Part shown: positions 42,747 through 50,776 of the stretch, one piece after another
Position numbering within the stretch: the stretch's first letter is position 1
Layout: every line of letters begins with the position of its first letter
Made by a program: the position numbers and the translations under genes
NCBI GenBank assembly: GCA_036489395.1
Contig: DASXFW010000041.1
Span: forward strand, 1 to 64,000
Reading direction: 5' to 3'
From: JASHVB01 sp036489395
Lineage (GTDB): Bacteria > Pseudomonadota > Alphaproteobacteria > Acetobacterales > Acetobacteraceae
DNA length: 64,000 bases
The notes under the pieces: generated by a model
What the model saw: only the letters and a program-made list of their open reading frames with translations
Databases searched by the model: none
Told to the model about the DNA's origin: nothing

Positions 42747-42899
42747 CGTCCGCCCTCCCGTTTCCTCGCCCCGCCAGCTTATGCGCTCCGCCGTTCGCAC
42801 GCCATCTGGCCCTTTTCATGCATAGGCCTGTTGGGGCAAACTCACGACGCGCGAGCGCCGCCGCGTGTTTGCCGCATCCCTAGGCCTCCTGCCTGTGAA

Positions 42900-43100
42900 A
42901 TGAGCATGCGACGCCACGATACGAAGCCCCGACGAATCTTCAACCATCCCTCGACGCCGCTGCGACGCCGCGTTCTGCTGATCGCAACATTCAGCGCACC
43001 GTATCTGCTGCGCGCGACGCCGACCGCCGCGGATGCCGTCACCCTGCGCATCCGGCCGTGGAAGTTGCTGCATGCGAACGCCACGCGGGATGAGGCGTGA
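42900..43100 (+). CDS. Possible small exported protein coupled to atzF
   Basis: A 66-residue frame beginning MSMRRHDTKPRRIF, with a basic N-region (PLRRRVLLIATFSAPYLLRA) and a cleavage-like TPTAADA, so it resembles a short exported protein. Its TGA overlaps the GTG start of atzF (GTGA, 43097-43100), which is what argues for translation. Against it: no homology known to me, Arg-rich composition that high-GC non-coding frames also give, and a weak ribosome-binding site. Confidence 0.35.
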   Translation: MSMRRHDTKPRRIFNHPSTPLRRRVLLIATFSAPYLLRATPTAADAVTLRIRPWKLLHANATRDEA

Positions 43101-44803
43101 ATCCGCTCGAGGCTGCCGAAGCGGCGATTGCCGCAGACCACGCGCATAACGATCCCGCCATTTGGATCACGCGCGTGCCGGATGCTGCAGTGCTGGCGCG
43201 CGCGGAGGCCCTGCGGGATGAAGGTCCGTGCGGACGTCCATTATGGGGCATGGTATGCGCGGTCAAGGACAACATCGACGTGGCCGGATTGCCGACGACG
43301 GCGGCCTGTCCTGGCTTTGCCTACACCCCGCAGACAACTGCCCCCACGGTGCAAAAACTGCTGGACGCCGGTGCAATTCTGCTCGGCAAGACAAATCTCG
43401 ATCAGTTCGCCACCGGCCTGGTGGGTACGCGCAGTCCGTATGGCACGCCGCGCAACATGTTTGATTTGGCGCGCGTGCCAGGCGGCTCGTCGTCCGGCTC
43501 CGGCTGGGCGGTCGCCGCGGGCATTGTTTCGTTTGCGCTCGGCACGGATACCGCCGGCTCCGGCCGAGTGCCAGCCGCGTTCGGCAATATCGTCGGATTG
43601 AAACCAACATTGGGCAGTGTATCGACGCGCGGAGTCGTGCCGGCATGCAGATCGGTGGACACGGTGTCCGTCCTCGCGCGCACGGTGGACGAGGCGCTGG
43701 CGGTGCAACGCGTCATCGCCGGCTTTGATGACGCGGATCCATATTCCCGCCGCCCGCCATTCGCACACCTGCGCCGCACCGCAGAGCAGCCGCATGCGCG
43801 CATTGCCATGGGTGACGTGGCGGCGCTGTGCGAATCGGAAACCGCTGCGATGTTCGAACGCGCCGGTGCAGCACTTGGTGCCGTCAAGATTGACGTCGCA
43901 CCGTTTCTGGAGATTGCGCGATTGCTCTATGAAGGCCCCTGGGTCGCCGAGCGCACGGTCGTGCTGCGTAGTGTACTGGAGCACCAGCCGGACATTCTGC
44001 TGCCAGTGACGCGCAAGATCCTCGAAAGCGGCCTGTCGCGCCTTGCCGTCGATGCGTTTGCCGCATTTCATCGCCTGACGGAAGTTCGCAGCCTGGCCGA
44101 GCGGATGTTCCAAGAGTACGACGCGCTGCTGCTGCCGACCGCACCTTTCTGTCCGACGCTGGAGGAGGTCGCCGCCGATCCACTGAACCCGAACCGGCGG
44201 CTCGGCACACTGACGAATTTCGTCAACCTGTGCGATCTCACCGGTTACGCGATTCCAGCCGGTTTTGGCGCCGATGACCTGCCGGTCGGCGTCACGCTGC
44301 TGGGGCCCGCATGGTCCGAGGGGCGCCTCGCCGCAATCGCTGACACGCTGCATCGCAAACTTTCAACAACCATCGGCGCCACGGGCGATCTGCTGCCACC
44401 GCCCACTCCGCCCGATCCACTTGCGGATGAGGAAACTGCGTTGTTCTGCATCGGCGCGCACATGAGCGGTCTGCCGTTGAATCCCCAGATCACCTCGCTG
44501 GGCGGTCGATTTGTGCGCTCGGCACGCACCGCGCCGACCTATCGGCTGCATGCGTTGGGCAACCGTCCCGGCATGCAGCGCGTCGCAAGCGGCGCGTCCA
44601 TTGCCGGGGAAGTCTGGGCGTTGCCGACAGCCGCTATCGGCACGTTGCTCGCATTAGTGCCGCCGCCACTGGGTTTCGGCACAGTCGAATTAGAGGACGG
44701 ACCATGCCTGGGCTTCCTGGCGGAAAGCGCGGGCATCGCCGACGCCCCCGACATCTCGCGGTTCGGCGGCTGGCGCGCGTGGCTGTTGGCAAAGGAGCAC
44801 TAA
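43097..44803 (+). CDS. atzF: Allophanate hydrolase
   Basis: A 568-residue amidase-signature enzyme converting allophanate to ammonia and CO2 (via N-carboxycarbamate). The catalytic Ser-cisSer-Lys triad is K57 (AVKDNID), S131 in GGSSSG and S155 in GTDTAGSGRVP. The 74- and 24-residue spacings are those I recall for characterised AtzF. The C-terminal 110 residues (FCIGAHMSGLPLNPQ onwards) form the extra domain that distinguishes allophanate hydrolases from plain amidases. GTG is the start. It heads the atzF-G-E-H block. Confidence 0.9.
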   Translation: MNPLEAAEAAIAADHAHNDPAIWITRVPDAAVLARAEALRDEGPCGRPLWGMVCAVKDNIDVAGLPTTAACPGFAYTPQTTAPTVQKLLDAGAILLGKTNLDQFATGLVGTRSPYGTPRNMFDLARVPGGSSSGSGWAVAAGIVSFALGTDTAGSGRVPAAFGNIVGLKPTLGSVSTRGVVPACRSVDTVSVLARTVDEALAVQRVIAGFDDADPYSRRPPFAHLRRTAEQPHARIAMGDVAALCESETAAMFERAGAALGAVKIDVAPFLEIARLLYEGPWVAERTVVLRSVLEHQPDILLPVTRKILESGLSRLAVDAFAAFHRLTEVRSLAERMFQEYDALLLPTAPFCPTLEEVAADPLNPNRRLGTLTNFVNLCDLTGYAIPAGFGADDLPVGVTLLGPAWSEGRLAAIADTLHRKLSTTIGATGDLLPPPTPPDPLADEETALFCIGAHMSGLPLNPQITSLGGRFVRSARTAPTYRLHALGNRPGMQRVASGASIAGEVWALPTAAIGTLLALVPPPLGFGTVELEDGPCLGFLAESAGIADAPDISRFGGWRAWLLAKEH

Positions 44804-44805
44804 CG

Positions 44806-44988
44806 ATGAACGACAACGACCTGAATGAGTTCATCGCGTCCGGCACGACATTGTTGAACATACCTGTCGAACCGGAATGGCAGCCGGCTATCCGCATGCA
44901 TCTCGCCATTTCGTTCAGCCTCGCCGCACGCGTGCTGGAATTCACCCTGCCGGATGAGGCGGATCCCGCGCCCGTGTTTCGCGCATGA
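44806..44988 (+). CDS. atzG: AtzG-like small subunit (DUF4089)
   Basis: A 60-residue helical protein of the DUF4089 family, with VEPEWQPAIRMHLAISFSLAARVLEF as the core. In characterised cyanuric acid pathways the GatC-like AtzG binds and stabilises the amidase AtzE. The ATG at 44806 follows the atzF stop by two bases, with AAGGAG upstream, and the stop overlaps the atzE start (ATGA, 44985-44988). Identity rests on family resemblance plus position between atzF and atzE. Confidence 0.85.
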   Translation: MNDNDLNEFIASGTTLLNIPVEPEWQPAIRMHLAISFSLAARVLEFTLPDEADPAPVFRA

Positions 44989-46370
44989 CATCCGCATTCG
45001 CCATCGCCGCCGATATTGCCGCCGGACGCCGGCGCGCCATCGATGTGATCGCCGCGACATTGGACCGCATTGCGTTGCTCAACCCGCGACTGAACGCGTT
45101 CACTGCCGTCACCGCTGACCGTGCCCGCGCGCGCGCCGCGGCGATCGATGCGGACATCGCTGCGCGTCGGATTGTCGGGCCGCTCGCCGGTGTGCCATTC
45201 GCGGTGAAGAACCTGATCGATATCGCAGGACTGCCAACGTTGGCCGGATCGCGCATCAATCGCGACGATCCGCCTGCAACGCACGACGCAACGTTGGTGA
45301 CGCGGTTGGAACAAGCCGGCGCGGTGCTGGTTGGCGCGTTGAACATGGGCGAATACGCCTACGACTTTACCGGCGAGAACGCGCACGACGGCCCGTCGCG
45401 CAATCCACACGACACGACACGCATGAGCGGCGGATCGTCCGGCGGATCGGGCAGCGCCGTCGGCGGCTGCATGGTGCCGCTCGCGCTGGGATCCGATACC
45501 AATGGCTCGATCCGCGTGCCGTCATCGTTCTGCGGCGTGTTCGGATTGAAGCCGACTTACGGACGACTGTCGCGCGCCGGCAGCTTTCCGTTCGTTTCCA
45601 GCCTGGACCATCTCGGCCCGTTCGCGCGCACCACGCAGGACCTCGCGCTGGCGTATGACGCGATGCAGGGCGCCGATCCGCGCGACCCGGTCTGCACCGA
45701 TCGCGCGCCCGAACCGGCTGGCCGGACGCTGCACGATGACCTGGCCGGCCTGCGCATCGTGCGTGCCGGCGGATATTTTCGCGCTGGCGCCGCGCCGGAG
45801 GCTCTGGCCGCGCTCGATGCCGTCGCCGGCGCTGTTGGCGCATCGCGTGAGATCGAAATCCCCGAAGCCGCACGTGCCCGCGCCGCGGCCTATGTCATCA
45901 CCGCCAGCGAAGGCGCTGCACTGCATCTGCAACGTCTGCGCACCCGCGCGACGGATTTCGATCCTGACGTGCGCGACCGGCTGATTGCCGGCGCACTGCT
46001 TCCGGCTTCCATCGTGACCCAGGCACAGAAATTCCGCCGCTGGTATCGCGAGGCGGTGCTGCGGTTGTTCTCCGGCGTGGATGCGATCCTGGCACCGGCC
46101 ACGCCGTGCGTCGCCCCGTTCATTGGTCAGAAAACATTCGTGCTGGACGGCAACGAAACCCCGCTCCGGGCCAATATCGGCATCTACACGCAGCCGATTT
46201 CCTTCATCGGGCTGCCCGTCGTCGCGGTGCCCGTCATGACGGGTTGCGGCCTGCCCATCGCCGTGCAGATCATTGCGGCGCCCTGGCGGGAAGACGTGGC
46301 GCTGCGCATCGCCCAGGCACTGGAATCCGCTGGCATCGCGCACGCGCCGAGACCGAAGCTGGAGCCGTGA
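44985..46370 (+). CDS. atzE: AtzE family amidase (1-carboxybiuret hydrolase type)
   Basis: A 461-residue amidase-signature enzyme. The triad is K75 (AVKNLID), S151 in MSGGSSGG and S175 in GSDTNGSIRVPS. With AtzG it should form the GatCA-like complex that deaminates 1-carboxybiuret to 1,3-dicarboxyurea, feeding AtzF. It could act on a related ureido compound instead. The ATG start overlaps the atzG stop, implying coupled translation of the two subunits. Confidence 0.9.
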   Translation: MTSAFAIAADIAAGRRRAIDVIAATLDRIALLNPRLNAFTAVTADRARARAAAIDADIAARRIVGPLAGVPFAVKNLIDIAGLPTLAGSRINRDDPPATHDATLVTRLEQAGAVLVGALNMGEYAYDFTGENAHDGPSRNPHDTTRMSGGSSGGSGSAVGGCMVPLALGSDTNGSIRVPSSFCGVFGLKPTYGRLSRAGSFPFVSSLDHLGPFARTTQDLALAYDAMQGADPRDPVCTDRAPEPAGRTLHDDLAGLRIVRAGGYFRAGAAPEALAALDAVAGAVGASREIEIPEAARARAAAYVITASEGAALHLQRLRTRATDFDPDVRDRLIAGALLPASIVTQAQKFRRWYREAVLRLFSGVDAILAPATPCVAPFIGQKTFVLDGNETPLRANIGIYTQPISFIGLPVVAVPVMTGCGLPIAVQIIAAPWREDVALRIAQALESAGIAHAPRPKLEP

Positions 46371-46373
46371 CAC

Positions 46374-46757
46374 GTGGAGATCAACCTGCCGGATGTCGTC
46401 ACCGAAGTGGAGGCGGCATTCGCCCGCTATGAAACCGCCCTGATGGCCAACGATGCCGCGGCGCTGCAAGCCTTGTTCTGGCAAAGCCCGCTGACGATCC
46501 GTTACGGCATCGCCGAAAATTTGCACGGGTGGGAGGAAATCGGCGCATTCCGCTCGGCGCGCTCGCCGGTCGGGCTGGAGCGCACGCTGTCGCGCACGGT
46601 GATCACCACTTACGGGCGCGACTTCGCCACCGCCTCCACGTTGTTCCATCGCGCCAGCACGCCGGGCAAGACCGGTCGGCAGATGCAGACCTGGGCGCGC
46701 ACACCTGAAGGCTGGCGCGTGGTGGCGGCGCATGTAAGCCTGATCGACGGGGCCTGA
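46374..46757 (+). CDS. AtzH/HpxZ-like protein (DUF3225, NTF2 fold)
   Basis: A 127-residue NTF2-like protein that closely follows the HpxZ/AtzH pattern: INLPDVVTEVEAAFARYETALMANDAAALQALFW, then TIRYGIAENLHGWEEIGAFRSAR and a C-terminal sheet ending VVAAHVSL. This family travels with oxalurate (hpx) and cyanuric-acid (atz) amidase genes; its exact biochemical role is not settled. Translation starts at a GTG three bases after the atzE stop, with GGAG upstream. Confidence 0.87.
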   Translation: MEINLPDVVTEVEAAFARYETALMANDAAALQALFWQSPLTIRYGIAENLHGWEEIGAFRSARSPVGLERTLSRTVITTYGRDFATASTLFHRASTPGKTGRQMQTWARTPEGWRVVAAHVSLIDGA

Positions 46758-46808
46758 AAGCGCCTGCCCACTTGCACAACAAGCCGGTCCGTTGTTAGCG
46801 AGGGTTGC

Positions 46809-47558
46809 ATGATCGCACTTTCCCGCGCCCCCGCCGCCGCGCCGCCCGGACGCCGCATCTATGCCATCGGCGACATCCATGGCTGCGCGGAGCAACTTGC
46901 CAACCTGCACGAGATGATTGCCGAGGATCTGGTGCGCCGCCCGGTCGATTCCGCGCTGCTGCTGCATATCGGCGATTACGTCGATCGCGGCGTCGATACC
47001 GCCGGCGTGCTGGCGCGTCTGGTTGCCGGCGCGGCAGTTCCCGGCGCCGAGACGATCAACATCCTCGGCAACCACGACGACACGATGTGGCACGCTCTGT
47101 CCGGCGACCGTGCCGCCGCCACCGACTGGCTGTTCGCCGGCGGCAGGCCTGCGTTGGAAAGCTACGGCATCGATCCGGAATCGCCGCGCGAATCCTGGCG
47201 TGAATTGGTGCCGGCAGAGCATGTCGATTTCCTGCACGCACTGCCGCTGCGCCATCAGGAGGGCGGCTACCTGTTCGTGCATGCTGGCATTCGCCCAGGC
47301 GTGGCGCTGGCGGAACAAACGCGCGAGGACATGCTGCGTATCCGCCAGCCGTTTCTCTACACGGAACGCGACCTGGGCGCCGTCGTGGTGCACGGGCATA
47401 CGCCAGTGAAGGAACCGGTGGTGCGGCATAACCGCATCGCGATCGACACCGGCGCGGTGTTCGGTGGGAAGCTCACCTGCGTGGTGCTGGAGGGCGAAAC
47501 GATCGGCTTCCTGACGGCCGATCACGTGGGGGAGCCGGTGTCGATCGCCCACCGATGA
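46809..47558 (+). CDS. Metallophosphoesterase (PP2A-like serine/threonine phosphatase family)
   Basis: A 249-residue calcineurin-like phosphoesterase. Metal motifs are GDIHG (residues 21-25), GDYVDRG and GNHDD, with a late VVHGHTPVKEP. This is the bacterial PrpA/PrpB- and ApaH-like group, which dephosphorylates proteins or cleaves dinucleoside polyphosphates. It is 51 bases after the AtzH-like gene on the same strand; a functional link is not evident. Confidence 0.88.
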   Translation: MIALSRAPAAAPPGRRIYAIGDIHGCAEQLANLHEMIAEDLVRRPVDSALLLHIGDYVDRGVDTAGVLARLVAGAAVPGAETINILGNHDDTMWHALSGDRAAATDWLFAGGRPALESYGIDPESPRESWRELVPAEHVDFLHALPLRHQEGGYLFVHAGIRPGVALAEQTREDMLRIRQPFLYTERDLGAVVVHGHTPVKEPVVRHNRIAIDTGAVFGGKLTCVVLEGETIGFLTADHVGEPVSIAHR

Positions 47559-47591
47559 CGCACGCGGCACGGCTGTGCTAAGGTATCATGC

Positions 47592-48179
47592 ATGAGCGTC
47601 GCCCTCCGTAAACCGATGACGATACAGGAGTTCCTGGACTGGGAAGCGCAACAGCCGCTGCGCTATGAGTTTGACGGCTTTCAGCCGGTCGCAATGGCGG
47701 GAGGAACAGCGGCGCACGCTGCGATTCAACGGAACCTTGCGATTGCTGTGGGAGGGCAGCTCCGCGGTAAATCGTGCCGCTTCTTCGGCAGCGACCTCAA
47801 GATCGAGACCGCGCAAACGATTCGCTATACGAATGGATTCGTGGTGTGCACGCCGGTTCGTGCGAGTGCCACCGTGATTCCCGATCCTGTCGTCATCTTT
47901 GAGGTCCTGAGCGACGAGAGTGCCCGCCGGGACCTGGTCGTCAAGAACGCCGAATATGCTGCGATCCCCACTGTTCAGCGCTACATCGTACTGTCGCAGG
48001 AAGAGATGGCCGGCACTATGTTCGAACGGATCGGCGCCGACTGGGTCGGACATTTGCTTGGCACGGACACCATCCTGCACATGCCGGAGATCGATATCGA
48101 TATACCGCTTGCAGAACTGTATGAAGGCGTCGATCTCTCTCCACCCTCGGAAGCGACCAGCGCAACCACCGAACATTGA
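47592..48179 (+). CDS. Uma2 family (DUF820) putative restriction-like protein
   Basis: A 195-residue PD-(D/E)XK-fold protein of the Uma2 family. The N-terminus MTIQEFLDWEAQQPLRYEFDGFQPVAMAGGTAAHAAIQRNL and the late VVIFEVLSDESARRDLVVKNAEY are characteristic. The first acidic metal ligand, normally in a RYPDVVV strand, is replaced (RYTNGFVVC), while the Glu of FEVLS and the following Lys remain. Nuclease activity is therefore doubtful. Function of this family in general is poorly known. Confidence 0.82.
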   Translation: MSVALRKPMTIQEFLDWEAQQPLRYEFDGFQPVAMAGGTAAHAAIQRNLAIAVGGQLRGKSCRFFGSDLKIETAQTIRYTNGFVVCTPVRASATVIPDPVVIFEVLSDESARRDLVVKNAEYAAIPTVQRYIVLSQEEMAGTMFERIGADWVGHLLGTDTILHMPEIDIDIPLAELYEGVDLSPPSEATSATTEH

Positions 48180-48296
48180 CAGCCCCCGACGTCCGCCCCA
48201 ACGTCGCATGCAATAACAATCGCGACCCTGATTGGTGAGCACCGCACAGGGCACCACCGCATCAGGGCCGCACCGTTTCGCAAGGGGGGAAGCGGC

Positions 48297-49709
48297 ATGG
48301 CTCAGGCAGCCTATGGGGCAGCTCCGAACAACGGAGCCGGCCAGACCATCCATGGCCACATCGCGGCACGCATAGACAGGTTACCGCTAACACGCGTGCA
48401 GTGGCAGCTCGCGCTGCTGATTGAAGTCACCTGGGGCTTCATCATCTTCGACACCGACGGCATCGGCGCGCGGCTGTTCCCGTTCGTCTGGCGCCCGCAC
48501 CATATCATCGACGTTTACCAATACGCCGTGATCCAGGCGTTGCAGGTGGGCGCTGGCATTCTGCTCGGTGTCTATCTCATGAGCTGGGTCGCCGACCGCT
48601 ACGGGCGTCGGCCGGCGATCCTGCTCGCAACGCTGCTCGGCGGGTTCTGCATCTGGCCGTTCGCCTACGTGACGAACTTCTGGGGCATGGTCGTGCTGTC
48701 CGTGCTCAGCACGCTCGGCGTGGGCGGCATCGTCGCGACACACTCCGTCTATCTATCCGAAATGACGTCGCCGCTCGTGCGCAACAAGGTGCTGCTGGCG
48801 TCGCAGGGCATCACCGCGCTGGTCGCGGTCGGCGTCAACCTGTTGGCGTTCTGGCTGATCCCCGGACAGTGGCAGCTATTCCTGTGGGTCAGCGCAATCG
48901 TCGAGATCATCGTGCTGCTGCCGCTGTTGCTGTGGATGCTGCCCGAGTCGCCACGCTGGCTCGAAGCGCATGGCCGGCACGAGGAAGCCGAGCGCGCCAT
49001 GGTCGAATACGAACACCGGGTCATGCGGTACTCGTCGGAGCCGTTGGCGGAACCGGTTGGCGCCGACAATCCGATCGTCATGGCCACCGCGGGCGCCTGG
49101 AAAGAATTGTTCCTCAATCCGCAGTACCGCAGCCGCACCTGGGTGCTGATCATCTCCTGGCTGGCGGGCTATGCAGGCCTGATCTACGGAGTTGGAGCGT
49201 TCCTCGGCGTCTATATGGTGGACCACGGTGCGTCCGCGCACTTCGTGTTCCTCACTGTCGCGGCCGCCTACGCGGTGTTGTTCGTTGGCTTCCAGATCAA
49301 CGCGCGGCTCGGCGAAACGGTGGAGCGCCGCGATGTCATTGCCCTGATGGCGGTATTGTTCGCCGCGTGCTGGGTCGTGGCATGGCTGGTGCCGAACCTG
49401 TGGGTCATCGCCATCTGCTTCATCGTCAGCCGCATCGGCACCGGCTTGTTTCTGTTCAATCTCTACAACTACACAGCCGTGGCGTATCCGACGCGCATTC
49501 GCGCGACGGCGTTCGCCTGGACGGACGGGCTGGGCCACCTGGGTGCCTGGGGCGGCGTGACGCTGCTTGGGCCGCTTTATGAACTCGGCCCTAACCATCT
49601 GGGCTGGATTCTGTGGATCATCATTCCGGGCGCGCTCCTGCCCGCGGTGCTGATCCGCGGCTTCGGCATCAAGCAGGCGCGCGCGGTGCTGGAGCAGGTA
49701 TCGACGTAG
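48297..49709 (+). CDS. MFS transporter (SV2/organic-solute type)
   Basis: A 470-residue, 12-helix major facilitator. The 2-3 loop reads VADRYGRRPAIL, and a large central loop follows PESPRWLEAHGRHEEAERAMVEYE, the sugar/organic-ion porter signature. The ATG at 48297 has AAGGGGGGAAG upstream. The preceding 117 bases contain no other gene. A REP-like palindrome follows the stop. The substrate is unknown. Confidence 0.88.
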   Translation: MAQAAYGAAPNNGAGQTIHGHIAARIDRLPLTRVQWQLALLIEVTWGFIIFDTDGIGARLFPFVWRPHHIIDVYQYAVIQALQVGAGILLGVYLMSWVADRYGRRPAILLATLLGGFCIWPFAYVTNFWGMVVLSVLSTLGVGGIVATHSVYLSEMTSPLVRNKVLLASQGITALVAVGVNLLAFWLIPGQWQLFLWVSAIVEIIVLLPLLLWMLPESPRWLEAHGRHEEAERAMVEYEHRVMRYSSEPLAEPVGADNPIVMATAGAWKELFLNPQYRSRTWVLIISWLAGYAGLIYGVGAFLGVYMVDHGASAHFVFLTVAAAYAVLFVGFQINARLGETVERRDVIALMAVLFAACWVVAWLVPNLWVIAICFIVSRIGTGLFLFNLYNYTAVAYPTRIRATAFAWTDGLGHLGAWGGVTLLGPLYELGPNHLGWILWIIIPGALLPAVLIRGFGIKQARAVLEQVST

Positions 49710-49723
49710 CGCGGCTTCCCGTC

Positions 49724-49797
49724 TGTCATTGCGAGGCCATCAGGCCGAAGCAATCTCCCGCGAGAGATTGCTTCGGCCAAGCGGCCTCGCAATGACA
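49724..49797. repeat. REP-like palindrome between convergent genes
   Basis: A 74-base palindrome, TGTCATTGCGAGGCC...GGCCGAAGCAATCTC / GAGATTGCTTCGGCC...GGCCTCGCAATGACA. It is the cleanest copy of the family seen at 22404, 33651 and 41714, and occupies almost all of the space between the MFS and TauD-type genes, where it may also terminate both. Confidence 0.9.
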
Positions 49798-49799
49798 CG

Positions 49800-50645
49800 C
49801 TACGAAAGCGTCTGCCCCTCGATCGTGATCCGGTGCATCAGCCGGCGTTCGCCGTGATAGTCGTTCACCGCGTAATGCCACGTCGCGCGATTGTCCCAGA
49901 ACGCCATCGAGCCTTCCGCCCATTGGAAGCGGCAGCAGAACTCCGGCCGAACCGCGTGACGGTAGAGATAATCCAACAGCGGGCGTGACTCGTCGTCTGT
50001 CCAACCTTCGAACCGCAGCGTGAAACCGGGATTGACGTACAGCGCCTTCCGCCCGCTGCCCGGATGCCGGATCACCACCGGATGCACCGCGTCCTGCATC
50101 GCCAGTTCCGGATTGCCGAGCCGGCCTTGCAGATCATTGTCCTTCGGCCGCCGGTTATTCGCCCCGAATACGTGACGGCTGGAGTGCTCCGCGCGCATCC
50201 CCTCCAGCGTGCGCTTCAAGCCGTCCGACAGCGCGTCATACGCCGCGTACATACTGGCAAACATCGTGTCGCCGCCGCTGTCCGGCACCTCCCGCGCGTA
50301 CAGCATGGACCCGAGCGCCGGCACTGCATCATAACTGTGGTCGGTATGCCACCCGCCGCCGATGTTATTCTTTTGCTCCGGCTCCTTACGTACTTCAGCG
50401 ATCGTCGGATAGCCGTCCACGTGCTTGAAGAACCGATTGATGTTGATCGCACCAAATCGTTCCGCGGCGGCGACATGTTGTTCGGGCGTAAGCTGCTGAT
50501 CGCGAAAGAACACCACGCCGCGATCGAACAACGTGCGGCGGATGATCTCGGTCGATCCCTCGTCCAGACGCGACAGGTCGATGTTGCGGATCTCCGCGCC
50601 CACGCCGCCGGCGATCGGATGAACGTCGATTTCGCTGTTGCGCAT
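49800..50645 (-). CDS. TauD/TfdA family 2-oxoglutarate dioxygenase
   Basis: A 281-residue Fe(II)/2-oxoglutarate-dependent dioxygenase. The facial triad begins with H100 and D102 in GGWHTDHSYD; the distal His and the 2-oxoglutarate-binding Arg lie in the C-terminal region (NRATWHYAVNDYHGERRLMHR). Family members hydroxylate taurine, alkyl sulfates, 2,4-D and similar compounds. It is divergent from an MFS gene (50777), sharing a 131-base control region, so the carrier may import its substrate. Confidence 0.9.
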   Translation of the reverse strand: MRNSEIDVHPIAGGVGAEIRNIDLSRLDEGSTEIIRRTLFDRGVVFFRDQQLTPEQHVAAAERFGAININRFFKHVDGYPTIAEVRKEPEQKNNIGGGWHTDHSYDAVPALGSMLYAREVPDSGGDTMFASMYAAYDALSDGLKRTLEGMRAEHSSRHVFGANNRRPKDNDLQGRLGNPELAMQDAVHPVVIRHPGSGRKALYVNPGFTLRFEGWTDDESRPLLDYLYRHAVRPEFCCRFQWAEGSMAFWDNRATWHYAVNDYHGERRLMHRITIEGQTLS

Positions 50646-50776
50646 TGCGGACTCTCCCCTGCCAATCGCTTCCCCGTCACGCTACAGGCCGCAACGAACC
50701 GCGTCGAGGCCCGCGACCTCTTGCCACCCGGCAACCGTCTGTGCACCGCTGCCCTACCACCATACCGAGGATCGCA

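Noticed and set aside
45522..47570. 682-codon minus-strand frame over atzE, the AtzH-like gene and the phosphoesterase gene
   Set aside because: Antisense shadow of three genes with catalytic motifs; no domain of its own.
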